Below are positions 1 to 7,459 of a DNA stretch of 12,131 bases, piece after piece. Position numbers and translations under genes: made by a program. Where the stretch lies: the NCBI GenBank assembly GCA_903789505.1, contig CAIFEU010000045.1:1-12131 (forward strand), written 5' to 3'. The notes under the pieces are model-generated. The model was not told the origin of the DNA and did not search any database. It saw nothing but the letters and a program-made list of their open reading frames with translations. This stretch comes from an uncultured Coriobacteriales bacterium. Lineage in GTDB: Bacteria > Actinomycetota > Coriobacteriia > Coriobacteriales > UMGS124. Within the stretch, counting starts at the first letter, position 1. Each line of letters begins with the position of its first letter.

Positions 1-596
1 GACCCCATCGGATGGTTGGAGTCGCGAAGGGCCCCGTTGCACAGCGCGCGCTGCGCGCGCCGCGATGCGGACGCAAGCGCGGGAATGAGCAGCGCCAGGG
101 CGAAGTCGGTGCCCGTGGCGGTGGCGCCGATGGTCACGCCAAAGCTCAACAGAAAAGAGAGTGCGATGTCGTGCGAGGCGTGCCCGCGCGTGTCGGCGGC
201 GCTGAGGGCGAAGCCCCAGCCGAGAGACGACAGCACGAAGGTCGCGACAAGCAGGGCGGCGGAGAGCGCGGTTAGGGACGTGAGAAGAACGGCAGGCGTC
301 CCGCTGCCGTTCGCAGACGCACCTGATTCCAGGGCATGGCAGAGGATGAGCGACGTCGAACAGGCGAGACCGCAGACGAGGCAGACCCGACCATCATCGA
401 AGGCGATGGCGCGCCGGGCGCGGGGAGCGGCCGCGATGGCGAACGAGAACAGCGCGATGCCGGCGTAGACGAGGTCGACGTACGCGTCTGCGCCCCGCCA
501 GAGCAGGGGCGTGAGAAAGAAGTTGCCGCGCAGCATCGGCCAGTACAGCATCAGACCAACGACGAGCAGCGCGCGCGGGGACATATGTCGACCCAT
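1..596 (-). CDS. Partial polytopic membrane protein, probably N-terminal half of a LuxR-family regulator
   Basis: Seen: an open reading frame on the minus strand starts at ATG 596-594 and runs off the left edge after 198 residues. It begins MGRHMSPRALLVVGLMLYWP. Hydrophobic stretches lie at about residues 8-19, 38-57, 70-86, 102-122, 143-160 and 163-177, joined by short charged loops, so about five or six membrane helices are visible. The start was chosen because GAGGGAGG lies directly upstream. A second ATG at 584-582 and an earlier in-frame ATG at 620-618 are alternatives. Family knowledge: Coriobacteriia carry many proteins with a roughly 12-helix membrane domain and a C-terminal LuxR helix-turn-helix, often beside flavin reductases. 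Inference: this is such a regulator, transcribed divergently from the flavin reductase and possibly controlling it. The DNA-binding end is outside the window, so a plain transporter-like membrane protein cannot be excluded. Confidence 0.62.
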   Translation of the reverse strand, partial: MGRHMSPRALLVVGLMLYWPMLRGNFFLTPLLWRGADAYVDLVYAGIALFSFAIAAAPRARRAIAFDDGRVCLVCGLACSTSLILCHALESGASANGSGTPAVLLTSLTALSAALLVATFVLSSLGWGFALSAADTRGHASHDIALSFLLSFGVTIGATATGTDFALALLIPALASASRRAQRALCNGALRDSNHPMG

Positions 597-736
597 ATCC
601 TCCCTCGAGGTCGGGGCAGGCATCGCAGGGCCATCTCCATGGCACTTCGGGCACCGGAGGAAGGGCCTCTGGCGAGTGAAGCCAAGCGAAGGCAGAGCTG
701 TGAGGTAAAACTCCAGCGTGTGGATAGGACTCACCC

Positions 737-776
737 ATTATGCGACAAAAAATATGCCTTCTAACCCCGATTATGT
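737..776. promoter_or_regulatory. AT-rich divergent promoter patch
   Basis: This is the most AT-rich part of the 405-bp gap between the divergent membrane protein and the flavin reductase. On the minus strand, TTAGAA (764-759) lies 16 nt before CATAAT (742-737), a plausible but non-consensus promoter for the leftward gene. On the plus strand, ATTATG at 770-775 is a possible -10 for the reductase, but I see no convincing -35 for it. The hexamer ATTATG occurs twice on the plus strand (737-742 and 770-775). Start sites are not known. Confidence 0.3.
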
Positions 777-858
777 GAGCGATGTGAAGAGCCGCGGGCA
801 ATACTGGAGACGACATGGCACGGCAGAGGCGTACCGCATGCCCGGGGAGGCGACCCCA

Positions 859-883
859 ACGTCATCGACGTCTGGGGACGTCG
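859..883. promoter_or_regulatory. Phased ACGTC repeats with 18-bp inverted repeat, candidate operator
   Basis: Three copies of ACGTC lie at 859-863, 868-872 and 878-882, spaced 9 and 10 bp, about one helical turn. The last two form the inverted repeat CGACGTCTGGGGACGTCG (866-883), two perfect 7-bp arms around TGGG. It is about 120 bp upstream of the flavin reductase start, in the gap shared with the divergent membrane regulator. Inference: a regulator binding site, or an RNA hairpin in the reductase leader. Nothing in the sequence names the protein that binds it. Confidence 0.35.
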
Positions 884-1001
884 CAAAGGGGCGTGCGCGA
901 AGACTTCGGCCGGCCTCGTACGGCTCGGGCGGGCATATGGCCACCGCCCGTGAGGCGTTGCAATCGGCCAGCGAGTCTCAAGGAGGGCATGCAGGACTGA
1001 T

Positions 1002-2486
1002 ATGAAGATGAATCGTCGCTCGTTCCTCGCCGCCGCAGGCGCAGCCGCCGTCGCCCTGGGGGCGGGCGCGCTGGGCGCCCAGGCGTCCGAGAAGACGAGT
1101 GCGGCCGCCGACTCGGCCGATGCCGTCGCAAAGGGCGGGGACTACGACGTCGTCGTCCTGGGCATGGGCGGCGCCGGCATGTGCTCGGCACTCTCGGCCA
1201 AGGAGAACGGCGCCGAGAAGGTCGCGATCCTGGAGAAGCTCGCCGTCGTGGGCGGCAACACCAACTTCTCGTCCTCGGGCATGAACGCCGCCGGGACCAA
1301 GTACCAGCAGGCCGCGGGCGGAGACGCGGCGACCGACACGGTCGACCTGTTCATCTCCGACACGATGACGGGCGGCAAGAACTGGAACAACAAGGACCTC
1401 GTCACCTACATGTGCACCAACTCTGCGGCGGGCATCGACTGGCTCGACGAGCACGGCATCACGCTGTCCGACGTGACGACGATGGGCGGCGCCTCGGTGC
1501 CGCGCTGCCACCGCCCGGCCGACAAGAGCGCCGTGGGCGCCTACATCGTGCCGCTGCTTCAGGAGCAGGTCGAGCAGGCGGGCATAGACGTCTTCATGGA
1601 GACCCCCGCGACGGAGCTGGTCGTCGACGACAAGGGCGCGGTGACCGGCGTCAAGGCGACCAACTCCGACGGCGAGGAGGTTACGTTCAACGCCGGCGCG
1701 GTCATCGTCGCCACCGGCGGCTTCGGCGCCAACTTCGACATGATCGGCATGTACCGCCCCGACCTGGTCGACTACGTCACCACCAACGCCAACGGCTCGC
1801 AGGGCGAGGGCATGGTCATGGCGTCCAAGGCGGGCGCGAACCTGATCCAGATGGACCAGATCCAGACGCACCCGACCGTCTACCAGGAGAACGGCGCGCT
1901 GATCGGCGAGGCCGTGCGCGGCGCCGGCGCCGTCCTGATCAACTCCGCCGGCGACCGCTTCACCAACGAGATGGGCACCCGCGACGTCGTGAGCGCCGCC
2001 GAGCTCAAGCAGCCCGACGGGAAGGTGTGGCTGCTGCTCGACCAGGCCCTGTACGACAACACGCCCGTCGTCGCCAAGTACGAGGCGCGCGGCATGACGG
2101 TCAAGGGCGACGACCTCGCCTCCCTGTGCGGGCAGCTCGGCGTGCCCGCCGACGAGGCCCAGGCGACGCTCGACACCTACAACGCCGCGGTCGCCGACGG
2201 CGGGGCCTCCGACCCGTTCGGCCGCACGACCGGCCTCGGCGCGCTCGAGACCGCCCCGTTCTACGCCATCCCGGTGGGCCCGGGCATCCACCACTGCATG
2301 GGGGGCATCTACATCGACGGCGACAACCAGGCGCTGACGATCGAGAAGAAGAAGATCGACGGCCTGTTCGCCGCCGGCGAGGTCACCGGCGGCATCCACG
2401 GCGCCAACCGACTGGGCGGCAACGCCGTGTGCGACATCGTCGTCATGGGAATCAACGCCGGCAAGAAGGCGGCCGCGTCGCTGTAG
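1002..2486 (+). CDS. Tat-exported FAD-dependent fumarate reductase-like flavoenzyme (flavocytochrome c family)
   Basis: The 494-residue protein has a Tat signal (RRSFL at residues 5-9, Ala-rich hydrophobic stretch, AQA cleavage site near 26-28). The ADP-binding motif GMGGAG lies at 54-59. Residues matching, by eye, the Shewanella flavocytochrome c3 fumarate reductase active site are Q288 and H290, E303 and R306 in the EAVRG motif, R327 (acid-catalyst arginine), H430/H431 and R470. The enzyme should reduce an activated C=C bond of a small organic acid outside the cytoplasmic membrane. There is no CXXCH heme motif, lipobox or FMN-binding domain, so electrons must come from a separate carrier not encoded nearby. 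The positions aligning with M375 and T377 of flavocytochrome c3 are L300 and G302, so fumarate itself is not assured as substrate; urocanate or aryl-acrylates are possible. ATG 1002 was chosen for AGGA (993-996) 5 nt upstream; a stronger AGGAGG lies at 981-986. M3 (1008) is an alternative start. It is probably monocistronic, followed by a terminator. Confidence 0.92.
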   Translation: MKMNRRSFLAAAGAAAVALGAGALGAQASEKTSAAADSADAVAKGGDYDVVVLGMGGAGMCSALSAKENGAEKVAILEKLAVVGGNTNFSSSGMNAAGTKYQQAAGGDAATDTVDLFISDTMTGGKNWNNKDLVTYMCTNSAAGIDWLDEHGITLSDVTTMGGASVPRCHRPADKSAVGAYIVPLLQEQVEQAGIDVFMETPATELVVDDKGAVTGVKATNSDGEEVTFNAGAVIVATGGFGANFDMIGMYRPDLVDYVTTNANGSQGEGMVMASKAGANLIQMDQIQTHPTVYQENGALIGEAVRGAGAVLINSAGDRFTNEMGTRDVVSAAELKQPDGKVWLLLDQALYDNTPVVAKYEARGMTVKGDDLASLCGQLGVPADEAQATLDTYNAAVADGGASDPFGRTTGLGALETAPFYAIPVGPGIHHCMGGIYIDGDNQALTIEKKKIDGLFAAGEVTGGIHGANRLGGNAVCDIVVMGINAGKKAAASL

Positions 2487-2517
2487 CGGCGACCGTGCCG
2501 ACACAGGCAGCCGACTC

Positions 2518-2548
2518 GTCCGGCCCTCGGGCCGGGCTTGTCCTCCTT
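2518..2548 (+). terminator. Rho-independent terminator of the flavin reductase
   Basis: CCGGCC (2520-2525) and GGCCGG (2530-2535) form a stem around CTCG, extended by a G-U and a G-C pair to 2518-2537. A T-rich tail (TTGTCCTCCTT) follows. It begins about 30 nt after the reductase stop. Confidence 0.6.
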
Positions 2549-2552
2549 GACG

Positions 2553-2591
2553 CTGCCGGGCGTGCCCGCAGGTTCGGGGCGCGCCCGGCAG
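2553..2591. terminator. Long GC hairpin between convergent genes
   Basis: CTGCCGGGCG (2553-2562) is the perfect complement of CGCCCGGCAG (2582-2591). The stem continues inward through a T-G pair and GCCC/GGGC (2564-2567 with 2577-2580), about 15 pairs in all. There is no T-tract on either strand. It lies between the reductase and the convergent pepT end (2676) and probably acts as a transcription barrier or 3'-end stabiliser for pepT mRNA. Confidence 0.45.
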
Positions 2592-2675
2592 TGGCGTCTC
2601 TGAGGGGACACGATGGCCATCGCTGACGACCACGCCGCCGGACGCCGCATGCTCGCTCGCGCGCGGGGGCAGGAC

Positions 2676-3917
2676 CTAGGCGCGGGCTCGCAGGCCCACC
2701 AGGCGCTCGAGGACGTCGACCATCGTCTCGAGCGAGCGCACCGGCACGAACTCCCGGACGCTGTGGAAGTTGAACCCGCCCGCCGAGAGGTTCGGGCAGG
2801 GCAGCCCCCTGGTCGTGAGCTGTGCCCCGTCGGTGCCGCCGCGCACCGGAATCACGCGCGGCTCGACGCCGCAGGCATGGAAGGCGGAGCGGGCGTCGTC
2901 GACCAGGTCCATGTGGCTTTCCATCCCGCGGGCCATGTTGCGGTACTCGTCGACGACCTCACAGCTGACGCGTGGCTGCCCCAGGCGCTCGTTCATGAGC
3001 TCGGCGACCGATTGCATGAGCCGCTTGCGCCGCTCGAACGAGGCGTCGTCGTGGTCGCGGATGATGTAGCGTGCCGTGGCGCTCTCGCAGGTCCCGCTCA
3101 GCCCATGCAGGTGATAGAAGCCCTCGCGACCCTGCGTGTGCTCGGGACGCTCCCAGGCGGGCAGCGCCGCGTCGAACTCCTCGGCGAGATGCAGCGCGTT
3201 GACCATGACGCCCTTCGCGCTGCCGGGGTGAATCGAGCGCCCACGAAAGCGCACCGTGACGCTCGCGGCGTTGAACGTCTCGTAGTTCACTTCGCCGATG
3301 GGCCCGCCGTCGACCGTGTATGCCTCGTCGGCGCCGAACGCCTCGAGGTCGAGCAGGGAGCACCCGTGCCCGATCTCCTCGTCGGGCGCGAAGCATATCG
3401 CGAGTGCGGGGTGGGGGATTGACGGGTCGGCGCACAGTCGCGCGACGAGCTCCATGACCTCGGCGACGCCCGCCTTGTCGTCTGCCCCGAGGAGCGTGGA
3501 GCCGTCGGTGCAGACGACCTCTGCGCCCTCGGGGACCTCGGCGAGGTCGGGCGTGTTGCCCGCGTCGACGACGACCGACGTCCCGTCGTCCTGCACGCCG
3601 AGCTCGATTCTGCCGGCCTCGAGGCGGGCGAAGCGCGGGGAGACGCCGCGCGCGCAGGCGTCGGGGCTGACGTCGATGTGACAGATGAGCCCCAGGCAGG
3701 GCGCGCCCTGCGCGCCGGCGGACGCCGTGAGGTGGCCGGTCACGTATGCGTGCTCGTCGGCGCGCGCGTCGGCGACGCCCATCTGGCGCAGCTCCTGCGC
3801 GAGCGTCTGCGCCAGGGAGAGCTCGTCGTCGTTCGACGGGGTGCTCGCCGCGTTGTCGGGGTCGGACTGCGTGTCCATGCGGGCGTAGCGCACGAACCGC
3901 TCGACGACCGGGCTCAC
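2676..3917 (-). CDS. pepT: Peptidase T (tripeptide aminopeptidase, M20 family)
   Basis: This 413-residue cytosolic dizinc aminopeptidase would release the N-terminal residue of tripeptides; enterobacterial PepT is about 408 residues. The N-terminus VERFVRYARMDTQSD is typical of PepT. Metal and catalytic residues visible by homology are H80 and D82 (CHID), D146 in GADDKAG, E180/E181 in APDEEIGHG, D203 in YTVDGG and H385 in GFNFHS. The dimerisation-domain signature around residues 222-240 (SIHPGSAKG) is intact. The start is GTG at 3917-3915, overlapping the upstream thrC stop in a GTGA tetranucleotide, with AAGGGGGGCGA just upstream as ribosome binding site. It is therefore probably co-transcribed and translationally coupled with thrC, feeding peptide-derived amino acids into the same pool. 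Confidence 0.95.
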   Translation of the reverse strand: MSPVVERFVRYARMDTQSDPDNAASTPSNDDELSLAQTLAQELRQMGVADARADEHAYVTGHLTASAGAQGAPCLGLICHIDVSPDACARGVSPRFARLEAGRIELGVQDDGTSVVVDAGNTPDLAEVPEGAEVVCTDGSTLLGADDKAGVAEVMELVARLCADPSIPHPALAICFAPDEEIGHGCSLLDLEAFGADEAYTVDGGPIGEVNYETFNAASVTVRFRGRSIHPGSAKGVMVNALHLAEEFDAALPAWERPEHTQGREGFYHLHGLSGTCESATARYIIRDHDDASFERRKRLMQSVAELMNERLGQPRVSCEVVDEYRNMARGMESHMDLVDDARSAFHACGVEPRVIPVRGGTDGAQLTTRGLPCPNLSAGGFNFHSVREFVPVRSLETMVDVLERLVGLRARA

Positions 3918-5464
3918 GCCCGCTCGCCCCCCTTGGCGAGCCAGCCCAGCACGCTGGATTCGACGCCTTCGGTGGTGCCGTCGACGACGTCGAAGAAGCG
4001 CCGCGGCGCGGTCTCGAGCGCCGCGATCCCTGCGGGGACCTGAGTGCCGGTCTGGCTGGCGATGCGCCGGTCGAGCTCCAGGCCGCTGAGCCCCGCCACC
4101 TCCGCGGGCAGAGGCTGGTCCGCCCCCAGGCCGTTGAGCCCGCGCCAGACGTTGGGCCCGAACTTTGCCCAGTGCGCGGTCGAGGCGACCAGGACGGGGT
4201 TGTCGCCGCGCAGACGGCGCGCGACCTCCAGCGCGACCGCGGTATGGGGGTCGGGCAGGAACCCGCGCTCGCGGTAGGTCTGGCCGATGACCTCAAGGCA
4301 GCGGTCGTTGGTCACGCAGCCCGCCGCGTAGAGCCGCTGCATGCGCTCGCGCGTGGGCCCGTCCACCGTGAAGCACCGCTCGTCGGCGAGCTGCGCCATC
4401 CATCCCGCCACGCGCTCGTGGTCGCGGTCGGTGAGCTCGAACAGCTGACGCTCCAGGTTCGAGGAGATTAGGATGTCCATCGAGGGCGAGGGCGTCAGGT
4501 GCAGCGAGCGCGTGCGGACGTCGTAGGTCCCCGTCTCGATGAAGTCGGTGAGCACGTTGTTCTCGTTGCTCGCGCACAGCAGCCTGCCGAGCGGGAGCCC
4601 CATGCGGTGGGCGTAGTAGGCGGCGAGGATGTTGCCGAAGTTGCCGGTGGGCACGCAGACGTCGATGGGCGCGCCCTTCGCGACGGCGCCGGAGGCGACC
4701 ATGTCGGCGTACGCGGAGAGGTAGTAGACGATCTGGGGCATCAGCCTGCCCCAGTTGATCGAGTTGGCGCTCGAGAGGGCGACGTTGTGCCTGCTCATCA
4801 GCAGGTCGTTGAACGCGGCGTCCGCAAAGGCGCGCTTGACCGAGCTCTGACAGTCGTCGAAGTCGCCGCGGGCGGCGAAGACGCCCACGTTGTCGCCGCG
4901 CTGCGTCGTCATCTGGCGCAGCTGGATGTCGGAGACACCCCCGTCGGGGTAGAAGACGACGATTCCCACGTGGTCGCGGCCGGCGAAGCCCTCGAGTGCC
5001 GCCTTGCCGGTGTCGCCCGAGGTTGCGACCAGGATGAGGTGGTCGTGGTCGAGCTCGCCGCTCTCGCGCATGCGCGAGGTGGCGTACTCGAAGAACCGGG
5101 GCAGGCACTGCAGGGCCATGTCCTTGAACGCGCTGGTCGGACCGTGGAAGAGCTCCAGGACGTAGGTGCCGTCGCCCAGGTCGCGCACGGGGGCCACGCG
5201 CTCGTCATCGAAGTTGTCGGCGTAGGCAGCGGCCATCAGCGCGTCGACGTCGGGGTCGGGCACGTCGATGTCGAACGCCTTGTACACGCGCGCGGCGCGG
5301 TCGCGGTACGGGAGCCTGGCGAGGGCGCAGATGTCCTCGAGCGACAGGGCGGGTATCGCCTGGGGAACGTACAGCCCGCCTCCGGGCGCGATGCCCTTGA
5401 CGATAGCCTGGCAGAATGAGATCGGCTCGCCGCCGCTTCCGCGCGTGTCGATGAACGTGTTCAT
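3914..5464 (-). CDS. thrC: Threonine synthase (PLP-dependent)
   Basis: The 516-residue enzyme would convert O-phospho-L-homoserine to threonine and phosphate. The PLP-binding lysine is K114 in HGPTSAFKDMALQ. The ATSGDTGKAA loop (147-156), SSANSINWGR (231-240) and the phosphate-binding TGNFGN loop (273-278) are all intact. N-terminal length and these motifs resemble the longer E. coli/yeast type rather than the short plant-like type. The ATG at 5464-5462 was chosen because the protein start MNTFIDTRG is typical and AAAGGCAGG lies just upstream. The frame stays open upstream to 5731 but that stretch is Arg-rich and unlike any threonine synthase. No hom or thrB is adjacent. Its partner is pepT, whose GTG start overlaps the thrC stop. 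Confidence 0.96.
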   Translation of the reverse strand: MNTFIDTRGSGGEPISFCQAIVKGIAPGGGLYVPQAIPALSLEDICALARLPYRDRAARVYKAFDIDVPDPDVDALMAAAYADNFDDERVAPVRDLGDGTYVLELFHGPTSAFKDMALQCLPRFFEYATSRMRESGELDHDHLILVATSGDTGKAALEGFAGRDHVGIVVFYPDGGVSDIQLRQMTTQRGDNVGVFAARGDFDDCQSSVKRAFADAAFNDLLMSRHNVALSSANSINWGRLMPQIVYYLSAYADMVASGAVAKGAPIDVCVPTGNFGNILAAYYAHRMGLPLGRLLCASNENNVLTDFIETGTYDVRTRSLHLTPSPSMDILISSNLERQLFELTDRDHERVAGWMAQLADERCFTVDGPTRERMQRLYAAGCVTNDRCLEVIGQTYRERGFLPDPHTAVALEVARRLRGDNPVLVASTAHWAKFGPNVWRGLNGLGADQPLPAEVAGLSGLELDRRIASQTGTQVPAGIAALETAPRRFFDVVDGTTEGVESSVLGWLAKGGERA

Positions 5465-5754
5465 GTGCCTGCCTTTCGAGGTTGACGGGGCCGGCGTGCG
5501 CGGCGACCGATGTCCGCGCTCTTCGCGGGCGCGCGACGTTGCACGGGCGGCGCACCGGCCGATGCCTTCGCACGAAATCCTATCGCGTGCGGCGCGGGTT
5601 GCCGCCCTCAGCAGGGCGAATGTTCGAGCTCTACGTAATAGGGGGATTGCCGGGGGAGCGTCGCGGCATCGTGTCGATGGCTCCCGGGAGGCGCACCGCG
5701 CATGGCGTGTGGTACATTGCCAGACGTGCACGTATCGCGGGTGAAGGGGGACAA
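5465..5754. promoter_or_regulatory. Divergent intergenic region thrC / LuxR regulator
   Basis: This 290-bp gap has no credible gene. CGCCCT (5603-5608) and AGGGCG (5613-5618) form a 6-bp stem with a CAGC loop that would lie in the thrC leader if transcription starts near 5630-5640, where the only AT-rich patch (TACGTAATA, 5632-5640) sits. The perfect palindrome ACGTGCACGT (5724-5733) lies about 20 bp before the LuxR gene's GTG and could be an operator. TACATT (5713-5718) is a weak -10 candidate for the rightward gene. I see no Thr/Ile-rich leader peptide. Confidence 0.3.
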
Positions 5755-7377
5755 GTGGACACTGGAACGACGCAGCCCAACGACGGCACCGAAGGGGCCG
5801 CCGGCCCCTCGTTCCTGCGCGCGTTCATGGACAGCTCGCTCACGTCGGGCTATGCGTTCGGAACCATGGTCGCCTGGTGCTTCCTCTCGACCGCCTCGAT
5901 GAGCCCGGTGTCCTCCAACCTCGCGTTCTCGCCCCTGGCGCTCTCCTCGGTCGCGGGCACGGTGGCGATGGCCGTCCTGCTGCGCATGCTGGTGAAGGGC
6001 CATGCGAGCGCCTCGACGCGCGGCGCGCGCGACGTCGGCGTCGCCTGCGTCATCCTCGGCTCGGCGCTGTGCCTGCTGCTGGGCTCGCTCGGGATGCCGC
6101 TGGCGCTGCGCTACGCGGTCTGCGCGGCGCTGGGCGCGTGCATGGCGCTGGCGCTCGGCTCGTGCGTCTACCTGATATCCACGCAGGGCGGCGCCGACCG
6201 CGTCGCGGCGATCGTCGTCGGCCTGCTTATGGCGGGCGTTCTCGAGGCGCTCGCGGCGCTGCTGCTCATGAGGCTCCCCGACGCTCACGTCGTGAGCCCC
6301 CTGATGCTGGGGATCCTCGCGGCGGTCGGGGTCGCGGTGTGCGCGGTGGGCGAGAACAGGGTCGACCCCGTCGCGTACCGCCCGTCCGCCAGCCAGCACT
6401 ACCACCTGCTCGCCGTCGCCTTCGCGATGTACGTGTTCGTGTTCGGCATGGTCAACGGGACATCCTCGAACGGCCGCGGGATGGACGGGGCGCGGATCGA
6501 GGCGGAGTCCGAGCTCATCACCGGAATCGCCCTGTTCGTGACCGCCCTGCTGCCCGTGGTCTGGTCGATGTTCACCCGCCGCACGCCCGACCTGCGCGTC
6601 GTCGGGCGCATCCTCACGCCGGTGCTCGCCATCCTGTTCCTGGGGTTCATCGTGACGCCGGACCAGGTCCGTCACTACCTGCCTGCCCTGACGATGGCGT
6701 TCTGGCAGGTGGTCGAGGCGTACGTCATCCTGCTGATCATCGACATCTCGCGCAGCGGGGTCGCGAGCGTCTCGCTGGTGTTCTGCGCCGGCTGGGCGGT
6801 GGTGTGCGGCGGCCATGCCCTGGGCGTCATCGTCGGCCAGTCCGCCGACCTGCTGCTGGGCGCCGGCGAGGACGTCGTGCAGTCCATAACCGCCTTCCAG
6901 ACCATCATTGCCGTGATTGCGTCGAGCCTTGCGATGGGGGCGCGCTTCCCCGTGCCCACCGACGACACCGTCGTCCTGCCGATGGTCACGAGCTTCTCCG
7001 ACGCAAGCGCCGACGCCGGCGCGGCGGGGCGGGGGGACGCCGGGCGCCCTGAGGCGGGGGAGGAGGCGCCCGCCCAGCCAGCGCGCGACGAAGTGGGGGC
7101 GGCGTGCGACCGCATCGTCGCGTACTTTGGGCTGTCCGAGCGCGAGGCGGAGGTGTGCGAGCTCCTGACGCGCGGCAACACCCGCGCCGGAATCGCGAGC
7201 AGGCTGTTCGTGTCGGAGAACACCGTCAGGACGCACGTCAAGAACATCTACGCCAAGCTGCACATCCACTCGAAGCAGCAGCTCATAGACCTCGTCGACT
7301 CGGAGCGCCGCGAGCCGGGGTCGGCGCGCGGCGTGGTGGAGGGGCAGGCGGGGGGCCAGGTCTCCCCGAACGACTGA
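5755..7377 (+). CDS. LuxR-family transcriptional regulator with polytopic membrane domain
   Basis: The 540-residue protein has about twelve hydrophobic segments (approximately 33-50, 58-80, 94-112, 115-141, 148-173, 180-198, 215-233, 253-272, 282-300, 308-330, 335-361, 375-396). A low-complexity Ala/Gly/acidic linker (about 413-447) follows. A GerE/LuxR helix-turn-helix occupies about 460-514, with LSEREAEVCELL and SENTVRTHVKNIYAKL. No receiver or PAS domain is present, so the membrane domain itself is the likely sensor and the regulator would act from the membrane. GTG 5755 was chosen because AAGGGGG (5744-5750) lies 4 nt upstream; the frame is open further upstream but reads Arg-rich non-membrane sequence. 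Neighbours are thrC (divergent) and a broken S41 peptidase (convergent), neither an obvious target. Family members in Coriobacteriia usually sit next to the reductase they control; here the nearest is about 3.3 kb to the left and has its own divergent regulator candidate. Confidence 0.9.
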   Translation: MDTGTTQPNDGTEGAAGPSFLRAFMDSSLTSGYAFGTMVAWCFLSTASMSPVSSNLAFSPLALSSVAGTVAMAVLLRMLVKGHASASTRGARDVGVACVILGSALCLLLGSLGMPLALRYAVCAALGACMALALGSCVYLISTQGGADRVAAIVVGLLMAGVLEALAALLLMRLPDAHVVSPLMLGILAAVGVAVCAVGENRVDPVAYRPSASQHYHLLAVAFAMYVFVFGMVNGTSSNGRGMDGARIEAESELITGIALFVTALLPVVWSMFTRRTPDLRVVGRILTPVLAILFLGFIVTPDQVRHYLPALTMAFWQVVEAYVILLIIDISRSGVASVSLVFCAGWAVVCGGHALGVIVGQSADLLLGAGEDVVQSITAFQTIIAVIASSLAMGARFPVPTDDTVVLPMVTSFSDASADAGAAGRGDAGRPEAGEEAPAQPARDEVGAACDRIVAYFGLSEREAEVCELLTRGNTRAGIASRLFVSENTVRTHVKNIYAKLHIHSKQQLIDLVDSERREPGSARGVVEGQAGGQVSPND

Positions 7378-7419
7378 CGGCGTCATGGCCACCGTCGCGG
7401 GGGGCGGGGTCGCCCACGC

Positions 7420-7450
7420 CCTCCGTCGCGGAGCGCGGGCGCGACGGAGG
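7420..7450. terminator. Perfect 11-bp hairpin between convergent genes
   Basis: CCTCCGTCGCG (7420-7430) and CGCGACGGAGG (7440-7450) are exact complements around a 9-nt loop. It lies between the stop of the LuxR gene (7377) and the end of the convergent S41 gene (7460). There is no T-tract on either strand, so it may work as a bidirectional, Rho-assisted or 3'-end-protecting structure. Confidence 0.55.
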
Positions 7451-7459
7451 ACGCTCGCG

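Noticed and set aside
978..2633. Long open frame (551 codons) on the minus strand opposite the flavin reductase
   Set aside because: Val/Gly/Arg/His-rich sequence without domains, exactly antisense to a clearly homologous gene; a GC-skew shadow.
5465..5731. 89-residue N-terminal extension of threonine synthase
   Set aside because: The extension is Arg/Ala-rich with no homology. The family start MNTFIDTRG with a ribosome binding site is at 5464.
5482..5754. 91-residue N-terminal extension of the complete LuxR regulator
   Set aside because: It overlaps the thrC leader and reads non-membrane Arg-rich sequence. GTG 5755 has a well-spaced AAGGGGG.
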